Origin: Sphingopyxis sp. BE259 | GTDB lineage: Bacteria > Pseudomonadota > Alphaproteobacteria > Sphingomonadales > Sphingomonadaceae | DNA length: 64,000 nucleotides | Direction of reading: 5' to 3' | NCBI RefSeq assembly: GCF_031457495.1 | Contig: NZ_JAVDWM010000001.1 | Span: 794,001 to 858,000, forward strand | In this document: one piece after another, positions 45,888 to 54,315 of the stretch | How the letters are laid out: the number at the start of each line of letters is the position of its first letter | Position numbering within the stretch: the first letter of the stretch is position 1 | The notes under the pieces: generated by a model | Database searches by the model: none | Seen by the model: only the letters and a program-made list of their open reading frames with translations | Told to the model about the DNA's origin: nothing | Made by a program: the position numbers and the translations under genes

Positions 45888-45985
45888 GGGTCATTCGGGA
45901 TCGGAAGAGTCCAAAGAGTTGAGCCGAGAATCGTTGATCCAAATAGTTGACCTACGAATCTCGGTGGCCGGAAATGGAGGAGAGG

Positions 45986-47398
45986 ATGTTGCAACCTGAC
46001 GGAAACGGCGCAGCCGTGGCAGAGCTTGAATCACTGCGTTCGCGTATCGATGCATGGCTCGTAAAAGACGAGGGAAGCGGCCGCTTTCAGATCGACCGGG
46101 AGGCCTTTACCGACGCGGACGTGTTCGCTCTCGAGCTGAAATATATCTTCGAGCGCAACTGGGTCTTCATTGCGCACGAGAGCCAGGTCGCAAAGCCGAA
46201 CGACTTTCTCACGACTTTTATCGGCCGCCAGCCCGTCATCCTGACCCGCGACCGGGCCGGGGAATTGCATTGTCTGATCAATGCCTGCGCGCACCGCGGC
46301 GCGCGCGTTTGCCGCGAGAAGAGCGGAAACCGCCGCAACTTCACCTGCCCCTTCCACGGTTGGACCTATAATCCCGCGGGCCAACTCCTCGACGTGACAG
46401 ATGAGGCTGGGGGTGGCTACGCGCCGGGCTTCAAGCGGGAAGACTATGGTCTAGAACATGTTGCGCGCATCGAGATTTACCGGGGCTTCATTTTCGCCAG
46501 TCTCAACCCCGAGGTCGTTCCTCTTGAGGACTATCTCGCGGGCGCGAAGACATTCATCGATCTCATGGTTGATCAGTCGGTCGAAGAGAAGCTCGAAGTT
46601 CTTCCAGGCGCTACGCGCTACCGCTATCGAGGGAACTGGAAGCTGCAGGTCGAAAATGGCCTCGACGGCTATCATATCGGCACGGTGCACGCGAATTACT
46701 TCATGACGGTCGCACGCCGGGTCGACGGGACATCGAAGAACGATACCAGGGCGTTCGATTTCGGTCGCTGGGCTCAGCTCGAGGGCGGCTCTTTCTCCTT
46801 CGACAACGGCCATTGCGTGCTCTGGAATGACTATGCAAACTATCAGGACCGGCCGAATTACGAAATCCTGGACTGGTTGAAGCGCGAGCGCGGCGAAGAG
46901 CGCGCTACCTGGATGAACGGCCGGATACGCAATCTGGAGCTGTTCCCTAACGTCTTCCTCATGGACCAGACGAGCACCCAGATCCGTATCATCCGGCCCA
47001 TCTCGGTGGATGAGACCGAGGTGACAACCTACTGCATAGCTCCGGTGGGTGAGAGTGACGACGCCCGCGCCTTGCGCATCCGCCAGTATGAAGATTTCTT
47101 CAATGCAAGCGGCATGGCTACGCCGGACGACCTGACCGAGTTCAACAATTGCCAGGTCGGTTTCGGTGGCGGGGCTGGCCGGATGAACGACATGTCGCGG
47201 GGATCGACACGGTGGGTGCAAGGCGTCAGCAGCCACGGCGAAGCCCTGGGCGTCGACGCCATCCTTAGCGGCACGGCGGTGGCCGACGAGGGGCTTTACG
47301 TCGCGATCCACGACGAATGGATATTGCGCATGCGCGGAGCCATTGCGAGCGAAGAGGCCGAGCGCGCGTTACCCCCGAAGCCGGAGATGGCGAAATGA
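45986..47398 (+). CDS. Rieske oxygenase alpha subunit (pair 4, terephthalate-type module B)
   Basis: 470 residues from ATG 45986, which has GGAGGAGAGG in front; ATG 45974 is an alternative. Rieske centre: Cys 101-X-His 103 (CAHRG) and Cys 121-X2-His 124 (CPFHGW), fully canonical. Mononuclear iron: LDGYHIGTVH (Asp 227, His 230, His 235). A beta subunit and a PdxA-like dehydrogenase follow, repeating the layout at 32.7-35.7 kb. First gene of the long plus-strand catabolic run. Confidence 0.92.
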   Translation: MLQPDGNGAAVAELESLRSRIDAWLVKDEGSGRFQIDREAFTDADVFALELKYIFERNWVFIAHESQVAKPNDFLTTFIGRQPVILTRDRAGELHCLINACAHRGARVCREKSGNRRNFTCPFHGWTYNPAGQLLDVTDEAGGGYAPGFKREDYGLEHVARIEIYRGFIFASLNPEVVPLEDYLAGAKTFIDLMVDQSVEEKLEVLPGATRYRYRGNWKLQVENGLDGYHIGTVHANYFMTVARRVDGTSKNDTRAFDFGRWAQLEGGSFSFDNGHCVLWNDYANYQDRPNYEILDWLKRERGEERATWMNGRIRNLELFPNVFLMDQTSTQIRIIRPISVDETEVTTYCIAPVGESDDARALRIRQYEDFFNASGMATPDDLTEFNNCQVGFGGGAGRMNDMSRGSTRWVQGVSSHGEALGVDAILSGTAVADEGLYVAIHDEWILRMRGAIASEEAERALPPKPEMAK

Positions 47399-47889
47399 GC
47401 AGCGAAGTTGCGCAATGGACCGCGATCCAGCGATTTCTCGGGCGCGAAGCGGCCGCTCTCGATGCCAAGGATTGGGATAGCTGGATCGATCTATATCATC
47501 CCGATGCCGAATATTGGGTCCCCGCGTGGGATGACAGCGGCCGATTGACCGAGGACCCAAGGCGCGAGATTTCGCTGATCTATTATCCGACCCGGGCAGG
47601 GCTCGAGGACCGCGTCTATCGCATTCGGACGGGCCGGTCGTCGGCCAGTTCGCCGGCCCCGCGCACTTCCCATATCTTTAGCCTGCTCGCGGTCGACCAT
47701 GAGGACGACATCATTCGGGCGCGGACGAATTGGTCGGTGACCTCGGTCTTGGAGGATCGGCCGACCGTCTACAGTGGGTCGGCCATTTACGATCTCGAAC
47801 CGATGGGCGACGCCTTTGTGATAAAACGCAAATATACCGTCGTCATCAACGACCTCGCGCAGACGATGCTCGATGTCTACAGCATTTGA
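47395..47889 (+). CDS. Rieske oxygenase beta subunit (pair 4)
   Basis: 164 residues. The start is set by the ATGA overlap with the alpha gene and a nearby GGAG. AALDAKDWDSWIDLYHPDAEYWVPAWDD and ISLIYYPTRAGLEDRVYRIRTGRSSAS are typical of benzoate/anthranilate/terephthalate-type beta subunits. It overlaps the PdxA-like gene by 17 bp. Confidence 0.92.
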   Translation: MSSEVAQWTAIQRFLGREAAALDAKDWDSWIDLYHPDAEYWVPAWDDSGRLTEDPRREISLIYYPTRAGLEDRVYRIRTGRSSASSPAPRTSHIFSLLAVDHEDDIIRARTNWSVTSVLEDRPTVYSGSAIYDLEPMGDAFVIKRKYTVVINDLAQTMLDVYSI

Positions 47890-48895
47890 GGTCGGCGTAG
47901 CGTCGCAGCAGGCCGGATTCCGGCCCTGCATCGGTACCATGGTCGGCGAGCCGGCAGGCATCGGACCCGAGGTTACCGTTCGCGCCTGGGCGTCAGGCCG
48001 CGTGCATGAGGTGTCGGTTCCCCTATTAGTGGGGTCGGCGGCCTCGGTCGAACGAGCGCTTGACCTGACTAAAGTGTCGGCCCGCCTGCGTGTCATGCGT
48101 TCGCTCGAGCCGCTCAGCGACGACCCGGCAGTCATCGATATCCTGGATACAGGTGCGCTGGACGACCGCGCGCTCCCCTTCGCGAAAGATACGCTCGAAT
48201 CGGGCATTGCGACCGCCAAGTGGCTAGCCGAACTCGATGCGCTCGCGCGCGACGGGGTCTTCGCCGGCACAGTGATGGGTCCGATCAGCACCGGATCGCT
48301 TAAACTGGCGGGAAAGCTGGATATGGTGATCAGCCCGACGCCGGGCGAGAGTTATCTGCTCCTCCTCACCGGACCGCTCCGTGTCGCCCACCTCACCGAT
48401 CATATGTCGATTCGGGCGGTCTGCGACCTCATCACGCCCGAGTTGATCGATACCGCCCTACAGCAAATCGACGCGGCGCTTCGAAGCTGGGGCGTCGCCA
48501 ACCCCAGGATCGTGGTCGCGGGTCTCAATCCTCATGCCATCGGCGATGAGGAAGATCGTGCCATCGGTCCTGGAGTCGCGCGCGCGCGCGCGCGCGGCAT
48601 CAATGTCGATGGACCATCCGCGCCCGATACCGTCTTTCGCCAATGTATCGAAGGCCGATACGATCTCGTGCTAGCGATGTTTCACGACCAAGGCCACATA
48701 GCCGTCAAGACATGGGGATTCTCGGGAAACTGCGTGATCATGATGGGGCCACCCTATCTCCATATGTCGGTCGCACACGGCACGGCATATGACATTGTGG
48801 GAACGGGCAAAGCCGATCCATCGATGATGCTGAGTGCCATGCGGACTTGTGGGGTGCTGACCGCCGGAAAGGGCTTTTCCGAGGTGGATCGCTGA
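47873..48895 (+). CDS. PdxA-family dehydrogenase, second TphB-like copy
   Basis: 340 residues. GEPAGIGPEV near residue 25 and the metal His motifs TDHMS (His 177), LNPHAIG (His 221) and FHDQGH (His 271) are all intact. As with the copy at 34672, position after a Rieske alpha/beta pair suggests NAD(P)+-dependent decarboxylating dehydrogenation of a carboxylated cis-dihydrodiol. The product would be a catechol that the downstream catechol 2,3-dioxygenase can cleave. The ARARARG stretch (about 236-242) is encoded by a (CG)10 tract. Confidence 0.85.
   Translation: MSTAFEVGVASQQAGFRPCIGTMVGEPAGIGPEVTVRAWASGRVHEVSVPLLVGSAASVERALDLTKVSARLRVMRSLEPLSDDPAVIDILDTGALDDRALPFAKDTLESGIATAKWLAELDALARDGVFAGTVMGPISTGSLKLAGKLDMVISPTPGESYLLLLTGPLRVAHLTDHMSIRAVCDLITPELIDTALQQIDAALRSWGVANPRIVVAGLNPHAIGDEEDRAIGPGVARARARGINVDGPSAPDTVFRQCIEGRYDLVLAMFHDQGHIAVKTWGFSGNCVIMMGPPYLHMSVAHGTAYDIVGTGKADPSMMLSAMRTCGVLTAGKGFSEVDR
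48577..48596 (+). repeat. (CG)10 dinucleotide tract inside the PdxA-like gene
   Basis: Ten uninterrupted CG dinucleotides encode alternating Ala and Arg. The homologue at 34672 has AVERERAAGRRV at this point, so the segment varies. Such a tract is prone to slippage and to sequencing error. Confidence 0.8.
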
Positions 48896-48967
48896 CGCGC
48901 CGGCCCAACTCCGGCGTGAAGCACGGCCATTCGCGCGCTGTGCTCAAGTCGTCCACAAGGATATGAG

Positions 48968-49573
48968 ATGCTCCTTTACTATGCGCCTGGCCTTTGCTCG
49001 CTGGCACCGCACATCGCGCTGCGCCGGATAGGGGCAGAGTTCGATATTGAAAAAGTCGACATGCCCACGCGCAGAACCGAGCATGGCGCCGACTTCCGGT
49101 CGATAAAGCCTTCGGGAAAAATCCCTGCTCTCCTTCTGGATTCGGGCGAGCTTCTCACAGAGACGATAGCGATCCTTCTCTATGTTGCCGACCTGGCACC
49201 GCGCGCGGGGCTCGCCCCGCCGGCCGGAACAATCGCTCGCTACACGCTGACGGACAGCCTGAGCTTCATCGCCTCCGAGCTGCACAAGAGCTTCGTGCCG
49301 CTCTTCTCCAAAACCGCGGGGCCGGAGATCCGCGCTGAGGCAAAGCGGGACGTCATGCACCATCTCCAAGCGCTCGACCTGGAATTGACCGACAAGAATT
49401 ATTGCTTCGGGGACGCCTTCACCGTGGCCGACGCCTATCTCTATTGCATCCTCGGGTGGCCCTCTCGAGTGGAGATCGGTCTCGCGGGCTTCCCCGCTTT
49501 GACGCGCTACCGCGCCCGGATGGAAGAGGAGCCCGGTGTCCTCGAAGCCGTGCGAGCCGAGAGCCTGAAGTGA
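48968..49573 (+). CDS. Beta-class glutathione S-transferase (BphK-like)
   Basis: 201 residues with AAGGATATGAG before the ATG. The N-terminus LLYYAPGLCSLAPHIALRRIGA carries Cys 10 of beta-class bacterial GSTs; GKIPALLLDSGELLTETIAIL is the thioredoxin-fold glutathione site. GSTs of this class are common in sphingomonad and biphenyl clusters (BphK). It might detoxify electrophilic ring-cleavage products or assist a glutathione-dependent step. Confidence 0.9.
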   Translation: MLLYYAPGLCSLAPHIALRRIGAEFDIEKVDMPTRRTEHGADFRSIKPSGKIPALLLDSGELLTETIAILLYVADLAPRAGLAPPAGTIARYTLTDSLSFIASELHKSFVPLFSKTAGPEIRAEAKRDVMHHLQALDLELTDKNYCFGDAFTVADAYLYCILGWPSRVEIGLAGFPALTRYRARMEEEPGVLEAVRAESLK

Positions 49574-49684
49574 CCGGATCAGAGGCGCCGGTTTCATTTA
49601 CCGGTTGCAAACGCGTTTCCCATGGTGCAAAACATTGTCCCAAGAGGGCTGCGACATGATGGCCCGTGGAACGGAGATTGAGTG

Positions 49685-49747
49685 ATGCTTGAAGCCGTTT
49701 GGGGGCAGGTCGCCCGACATGATGATTACATGGTTGCTGGCCAATGA
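49685..49747 (+). CDS. Possible 20-residue leader peptide coupled to the hydrolase gene
   Basis: ATG 49685 with GGAG upstream opens a 20-codon frame (starts MLEAVWGQV) whose TGA overlaps the hydrolase ATG in an ATGA. The hydrolase itself has no recognisable Shine-Dalgarno. The short frame may provide translational coupling, or may be a remnant of a lost gene. No homologue is recognised. Confidence 0.35.
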   Translation: MLEAVWGQVARHDDYMVAGQ

Positions 49748-50592
49748 GTTCGGCGCCCGACATGGTCCGGCCCGAAATCGGCAAGACATTCGTCGCTGAC
49801 GGGATCAAAACCAACTATCATGACACCGGCGAGGGCAGGCCGGTCCTCCTCGTCCACGGTTCGGGCCCCGGGGTCACGGCATGGGCGAACTGGCGGCTTA
49901 ATATGCCCGAGATTGCTAAGGAATTCCGGGTCATTGCTCCCGACATGATTGGCTTCGGCTACAGCGACTCGGTGGGTCGGATCACCGACAAGGCCATCTG
50001 GACCAATCAACTGGTCCGTCTTCTCGACGACCTGGAAATCGACCAGGTCTCGATGGTCGGAAATTCCTTCGGCGGCGGCGTGACGCTCGCCTTCATGATC
50101 GCCCATCCCGACAGGGTCGATCGTGCCGTTTTGATGGGAGCGGCTGGACTTGAATTCCCGCTCACGCCGGCGCTCGATTTCGTCTGGGGTTATGAGCCAT
50201 CCCGCGAAATGATGCATGAGTCGCTGAAGATGCTCGCATGGGACCAGAGCCGGCTGACCGACGATCTGATCGACTCCCGTTATCACGCGAGCATCCGCCC
50301 AGGAGCGCATGAGCCCTATCATGCGACGTTCGGCGGTTCCGACCGGCAGGCCAATATTGCTATGCTGTCGAGCCGCGAGGAAGATATCGCCGCGCTTCCC
50401 CATGAAGTGCTCGTCCTGCACGGCAAGGCCGACCAAGTCATTCCGCAAGAGGTGTCGCTGCGCCTCGGAAACCTGATCACACACTCAGACGTCCGCTTCT
50501 TTGGAGAGTGTGGCCATTGGGTACAGATCGAGCGGATGGCCAGTTTCAATCGCGCCGTGATCGAATTTTTCAGTCACGGCCTAAAATTTTAA
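49744..50592 (+). CDS. xylF: Meta-cleavage product hydrolase (XylF/DmpD/BphD-type)
   Basis: 282 residues. HGSGPGVTAWANWRLNMPEIAKEFRVIAPDMIGFGYS and the nucleophile elbow GNSFGG (Ser 108) are diagnostic for C-C bond hydrolases of meta-cleavage products. The acid (GKADQVIP) and the His (GECGHWVQIE) follow. It splits 2-hydroxymuconic semialdehyde-type products into 2-hydroxypenta-2,4-dienoate and a carboxylic acid, in parallel with the dehydrogenase branch encoded at 51971-57264. Confidence 0.9.
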   Translation: MSSAPDMVRPEIGKTFVADGIKTNYHDTGEGRPVLLVHGSGPGVTAWANWRLNMPEIAKEFRVIAPDMIGFGYSDSVGRITDKAIWTNQLVRLLDDLEIDQVSMVGNSFGGGVTLAFMIAHPDRVDRAVLMGAAGLEFPLTPALDFVWGYEPSREMMHESLKMLAWDQSRLTDDLIDSRYHASIRPGAHEPYHATFGGSDRQANIAMLSSREEDIAALPHEVLVLHGKADQVIPQEVSLRLGNLITHSDVRFFGECGHWVQIERMASFNRAVIEFFSHGLKF

Positions 50593-50611
50593 ATTTCCCG
50601 GGAGAGCGGTG

Positions 50612-51535
50612 ATGGCAATTACAGGCGTGATGCGACCAGGCTTTGTCCAGATGCGCGTCCTCGATCTCGAGGAGGCCATCCCCCATTATCGCGACCGGAT
50701 CGGGCTGGAACTCGTCGGTCGTTCGGGTGACCGGGCATTTTTCCGCGGGTTCGACGAATTCGATCGACACAGCGTCATCCTGCGCGAGGCGGATATGCCC
50801 GGTCTTGATCGGATCGGCTTCAAGGTTTGCCGCGACAGCGACCTCGAAATATTCGCAGACCGTTTGCAAGCCACCGGCGTCGACGTCGAATGGATCACCG
50901 CGGGCGAGGAAGAGGGCGTCGGACGCAAGCTGCGCTTCGCGGTTCCTACCGGGCATATCTTCGACCTTTACGCCGACATGGAATTATCGGCAGACGGTCC
51001 TCCCACAAAGAACCCGGACGTCTGGCACAGTGAGCCGCGCGGCATGCGCGCTATGCGATATGATCACTCGGCGCTCAACGGCATCGATGTCGCGGGATCG
51101 GCGCGAATCTTCGTCGAAGCGCTCGATTTTTCCGTTACCGAGGAACTCGTCGACGAAGCGAGCGGCACTCGGCTCGGCATCTTCCTGAGCTGTAGCAATA
51201 AGGCTCACGATATCGCGTTCCTTGCAGGCCCCGAGGATGCGAAAATCCACCATACATCGTTCCGCCTGGAATCCTGGAACGACGTCGGAAATGCTGCCGA
51301 TATCATCAGTCGCTATGATATCTCACTCGATATCGGCCCGACGCGCCACGGTATCACGCGTGGTCAGACCATATATTTCTTCGACCCTTCGGGAAATCGG
51401 AACGAGACCTTTGCCGGCGGTTATGATTATTACCCCGATAATCCTCGCCGGTCGTGGGGCGTCGAACAGGCGGGCAAGGCGATTTTCTATTATGAAAAGG
51501 CGCTCAACGACCGCTTCATGACCGTCAATACCTGA
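50612..51535 (+). CDS. xylE: Catechol 2,3-dioxygenase (XylE/DmpB-type)
   Basis: 307 residues, the same length as XylE, from ATG 50612 after GGGAGAG. The iron ligands sit where XylE has them: His 152 (RYDHSALN), His 214 (KIHHTSF) and Glu 265 (NRNETFAGG). It uses Fe(II) and O2 to open a catechol next to the diol. The XylT-type ferredoxin at 57270 in the same operon would reactivate oxidised enzyme. Confidence 0.92.
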   Translation: MAITGVMRPGFVQMRVLDLEEAIPHYRDRIGLELVGRSGDRAFFRGFDEFDRHSVILREADMPGLDRIGFKVCRDSDLEIFADRLQATGVDVEWITAGEEEGVGRKLRFAVPTGHIFDLYADMELSADGPPTKNPDVWHSEPRGMRAMRYDHSALNGIDVAGSARIFVEALDFSVTEELVDEASGTRLGIFLSCSNKAHDIAFLAGPEDAKIHHTSFRLESWNDVGNAADIISRYDISLDIGPTRHGITRGQTIYFFDPSGNRNETFAGGYDYYPDNPRRSWGVEQAGKAIFYYEKALNDRFMTVNT

Positions 51536-51544
51536 CTTCCTGCG

Positions 51545-51970
51545 ATGGTCGAAAACTACCACACGATTGCACACGGGTCCGCCTTGGAGGCGGTCGCCGC
51601 TGCCGTAGGGCATGGCACCGCCGGCGGAACGCCCGTGGTCGCTGCGGTCGTGGGCGCGTCGGGGGAACTGGTCGCGTTCCTGAAAGGCGGCGCGGCTCCC
51701 TTTCACTCCGAAAAGATCGCTCAGGACAAAGCCTTCACGGCCGCAAGTTTCAAAGTGCCGACGGCAGCGGTCTACGAACTGGTCTCGGGCTCCGAAGCCT
51801 TATGCAACGGCATCGCGCATCAGCCGCGGGTCGTGATGTTCGGCGGCGGTGTCCCGATCATAGTCGATGGGAATTGCATCGGGGGAATTGGAGTCTCGGG
51901 CGGCTCCGAGGAGTTCGACATCGCCTGCGCCCGGGCAGCCGCCGCCTCGATTGGTGCGAAGGAGTTCTGA
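51545..51970 (+). CDS. GlcG/HbpS-family protein
   Basis: 141 residues. VVAAVVGASGELVAFLKGGAAPFHSEKIAQDKAFTAASFK and the glycine-rich GGGVPIIVDGNCIGGIGVSGG fit the GlcG/HbpS (DUF336) family. Such genes are often found in meta-cleavage operons, but the biochemical role is not settled. It lies between the ring-cleavage gene and xylG, in the same transcript. Confidence 0.85.
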   Translation: MVENYHTIAHGSALEAVAAAVGHGTAGGTPVVAAVVGASGELVAFLKGGAAPFHSEKIAQDKAFTAASFKVPTAAVYELVSGSEALCNGIAHQPRVVMFGGGVPIIVDGNCIGGIGVSGGSEEFDIACARAAAASIGAKEF

Positions 51971-53482
51971 ATGGTACAGGTTCAACAGCTTGCGGTCGAA
52001 CCGGAAGAGAGAAACCGACCTGTCGCTGCGGATATCTTGAACTTTATCGACGGACGGTTCGTAAAGGGCGGCTCGGGGGCGACGTTCCCCAACATCGACC
52101 CCGCCACCGGTCGGGAGACGGGGCGCGTTCATGAGGCGACCCGTGAGGATGTGGATCGCGCTGTAGCGGCGGCCAAGCGTGCGCTCACAGGACCTTGGGG
52201 CAAAATGACAACAGCCGAGCGCATTCGGCTCATCGCTGCTGTTGCGGATGAGATCGAACGGCGCTCGGAAGACTTTCTCGATGCAGAAGTGGCCGATACG
52301 GGCAAGCCGAGAGCGGTCGCGGCGCACATCGATGTTCCGCGCGGCGCGTCGAACTTCCGGATGTTCGCCGACATCGTCACGACCCTCCCGACAGAATCGT
52401 TCGGTACCCCGACGCCTGACGGGAGCGGTGCGATCAATTACGCTGTGCGTAAACCGAAGGGTGTCATCGCGGTCGTCTGCCCGTGGAATTTCCCGCTCTT
52501 GCTGATGACCTGGAAAGTCGGCCCGGCGCTGGCCTGCGGGAACACCGTGATCGTCAAGCCGTCCGAAGAGACGCCGCGGACGGCAGCCCTTCTCGGCGAA
52601 GTGATGGACGCGGTCGGAATGCCCACGGGGGTCTACAACGTCGTCCACGGCTTCGGCCCCGGCGCAGCAGGCGAGTTCCTCACCGCCCATCCGGACGTCG
52701 ATGCCATCACCTTCACAGGCGAAACCGGCACCGGGCAGGCCATAATGAAGCAGGCTGCCGTCGGCGTTCGCGACATCAGCTTCGAACTCGGCGGCAAAAA
52801 TCCAGCGATCGTCTTCGCCGATGCCGATCTTGAGAAAGCAGCCGAAGGCATTTCGCGCGCCGCCTTTCTGAATAGCGGGCAAGTGTGCCTGGGGACCGAG
52901 CGTGTCTATGTCGAGCAATCCGTCTTCGAACCTTTCGTAGCCAAGCTTGCCGCTGCCGCTCGCGCACTGAAACCCGGGAACAAGGGTGATCCGCATTACC
53001 TCGGGCCGATGATCAGCGAAGAACATCGGCAGAAAGTGCTCGGATATTATGAGCGGGCGATCGCCGAAGGGGCAATCGCCGTTACGGGCGGCGGGGTACC
53101 CAACGTCGATGCCGCGGCGGCGGGCGGGTTCTGGGTCGAACCCACAATCTGGACCGGCCTCGCTCATGATTCGACCGTCATGCGGGAGGAGATTTTCGGT
53201 CCTTGCTGCGGGATCATTCCCTTCGACACCGAAGACGACGCGATAAGTTGGGCGAACGACACGGATTATGGCCTGTGCGCTACCGTCTGGACAGAAAATC
53301 TCTCTCGAGCTCATCGCGTCGCGGCGGCAATGTCCGTCGGCGTGTGCTGGGTGAACTGCTGGTTCCTGCGCGACCTGCGCACGGCATTCGGCGGTTCGGG
53401 GCAATCGGGAATAGGCCGCGAGGGCGGAGCGCACAGCCTCGAATTCTACACCGAGCTCGAAAACATCTGCGTGAAGATATGA
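51971..53482 (+). CDS. xylG: 2-hydroxymuconic semialdehyde dehydrogenase (XylG/DmpC-type)
   Basis: 503 residues; AAGGAG in the end of the previous gene serves as its ribosome site. The catalytic Cys is in FLNSGQVCLGTERVYVE (about residue 306), a stretch almost specific to XylG/DmpC. The Glu base is in FELGGKNPAIVFADAD. It oxidises the meta-cleavage aldehyde with NAD+ to the 4-oxalocrotonate enol, which the tautomerase (57058) and decarboxylase (56288) process. Confidence 0.93.
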   Translation: MVQVQQLAVEPEERNRPVAADILNFIDGRFVKGGSGATFPNIDPATGRETGRVHEATREDVDRAVAAAKRALTGPWGKMTTAERIRLIAAVADEIERRSEDFLDAEVADTGKPRAVAAHIDVPRGASNFRMFADIVTTLPTESFGTPTPDGSGAINYAVRKPKGVIAVVCPWNFPLLLMTWKVGPALACGNTVIVKPSEETPRTAALLGEVMDAVGMPTGVYNVVHGFGPGAAGEFLTAHPDVDAITFTGETGTGQAIMKQAAVGVRDISFELGGKNPAIVFADADLEKAAEGISRAAFLNSGQVCLGTERVYVEQSVFEPFVAKLAAAARALKPGNKGDPHYLGPMISEEHRQKVLGYYERAIAEGAIAVTGGGVPNVDAAAAGGFWVEPTIWTGLAHDSTVMREEIFGPCCGIIPFDTEDDAISWANDTDYGLCATVWTENLSRAHRVAAAMSVGVCWVNCWFLRDLRTAFGGSGQSGIGREGGAHSLEFYTELENICVKI

Positions 53483-53484
53483 TC

Positions 53485-54288
53485 ATGTCCGAACAAAATA
53501 CACTTGACCCTGACATCATTGAAGAAGCAGCGATCGCCCTGCGAACGGCGGCCGAAAAGCGCTCGCCGATCCCCCCGCTTCGCGAAAGCCTCAGCGGCGG
53601 TGGCGTCGCGGCGGCCTATGCGGTGCAGGAATTGAACACCCGCCACGCACTCTCCTCGGGGCGCCGTCTCGTCGGACGCAAGATCGGGCTTACCTCGCGG
53701 GCGGTCCAGAAGCAGCTCGGCGTGGACCAGCCCGACTATGGCATGCTCTTCGCTGATATGGATGTGCCCGAGGGCGAGCCGATCGGGCTCGGGCGGGTCA
53801 TCCAGCCAAAGGTCGAAGCGGAAATCGCGATCGTGGTCGGGCGCGACCTCCTTCAGCCCGACCTTACGATCGCCGAACTGATCCGGGCGGTCGAATATGT
53901 CGTGCCCGCGATCGAGGTCGTGGACAGCCGCATCGCCAATTGGGACATCCGGATCTTGGACACCATCGCCGATAATGCTTCGAGCGGTCTGTTCGTGCTT
54001 GGCGCCGTTCCGCGCAAGCTCGACGGGCTCGACCTACGCGCGTGCGGGATGGTGATGGAATGCCGCGGCGAGCCTGTTTCTGTCGGCGCGGGCGTCGCCT
54101 GTCTTGGCAGCCCGATCAGTGCCTCCTTGTGGCTGGCGCGCGTCATGGCACGCGAAGGCCGTCCGCTTCTTGCCGGAGATGTTCTTCTGTCGGGCGCTCT
54201 CGGACCCATGGCAACCGTCGCGGCCGGCGACGTCGTCGAGGCCAGAATCAATGGAGTCGGGACCGTCAAAGCGGCGTTTGCAAGCTGA
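53485..54288 (+). CDS. xylJ: 2-hydroxypenta-2,4-dienoate hydratase (XylJ/DmpE-type)
   Basis: 267 residues from ATG 53485; ATG 53479, overlapping the xylG stop, is an alternative. GRKIGLTSRAVQKQLGVDQPDYGMLFADMDV and PKVEAEIAIVVGRDL are the hydratase/decarboxylase family hallmarks; the YGMLF form favours hydratase. It adds water to the dienoate to give 4-hydroxy-2-oxovalerate. It probably forms a complex with the decarboxylase at 56288, as DmpE and DmpH do. Confidence 0.9.
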   Translation: MSEQNTLDPDIIEEAAIALRTAAEKRSPIPPLRESLSGGGVAAAYAVQELNTRHALSSGRRLVGRKIGLTSRAVQKQLGVDQPDYGMLFADMDVPEGEPIGLGRVIQPKVEAEIAIVVGRDLLQPDLTIAELIRAVEYVVPAIEVVDSRIANWDIRILDTIADNASSGLFVLGAVPRKLDGLDLRACGMVMECRGEPVSVGAGVACLGSPISASLWLARVMAREGRPLLAGDVLLSGALGPMATVAAGDVVEARINGVGTVKAAFAS

Positions 54289-54315
54289 GGCGATCAACCG
54301 GAAAGGGATAAAGAG

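Noticed and set aside
48898-48917. Hairpin after the second PdxA-like gene as a terminator
   Set aside because: A short stem (about 6 bp), no T-run, and co-directional genes follow; transcription probably continues.
51800-53434. 544-codon open frame on the minus strand
   Set aside because: It is antisense to xylG, whose catalytic motifs are clear; the frame is open only because of GC-rich codon bias.
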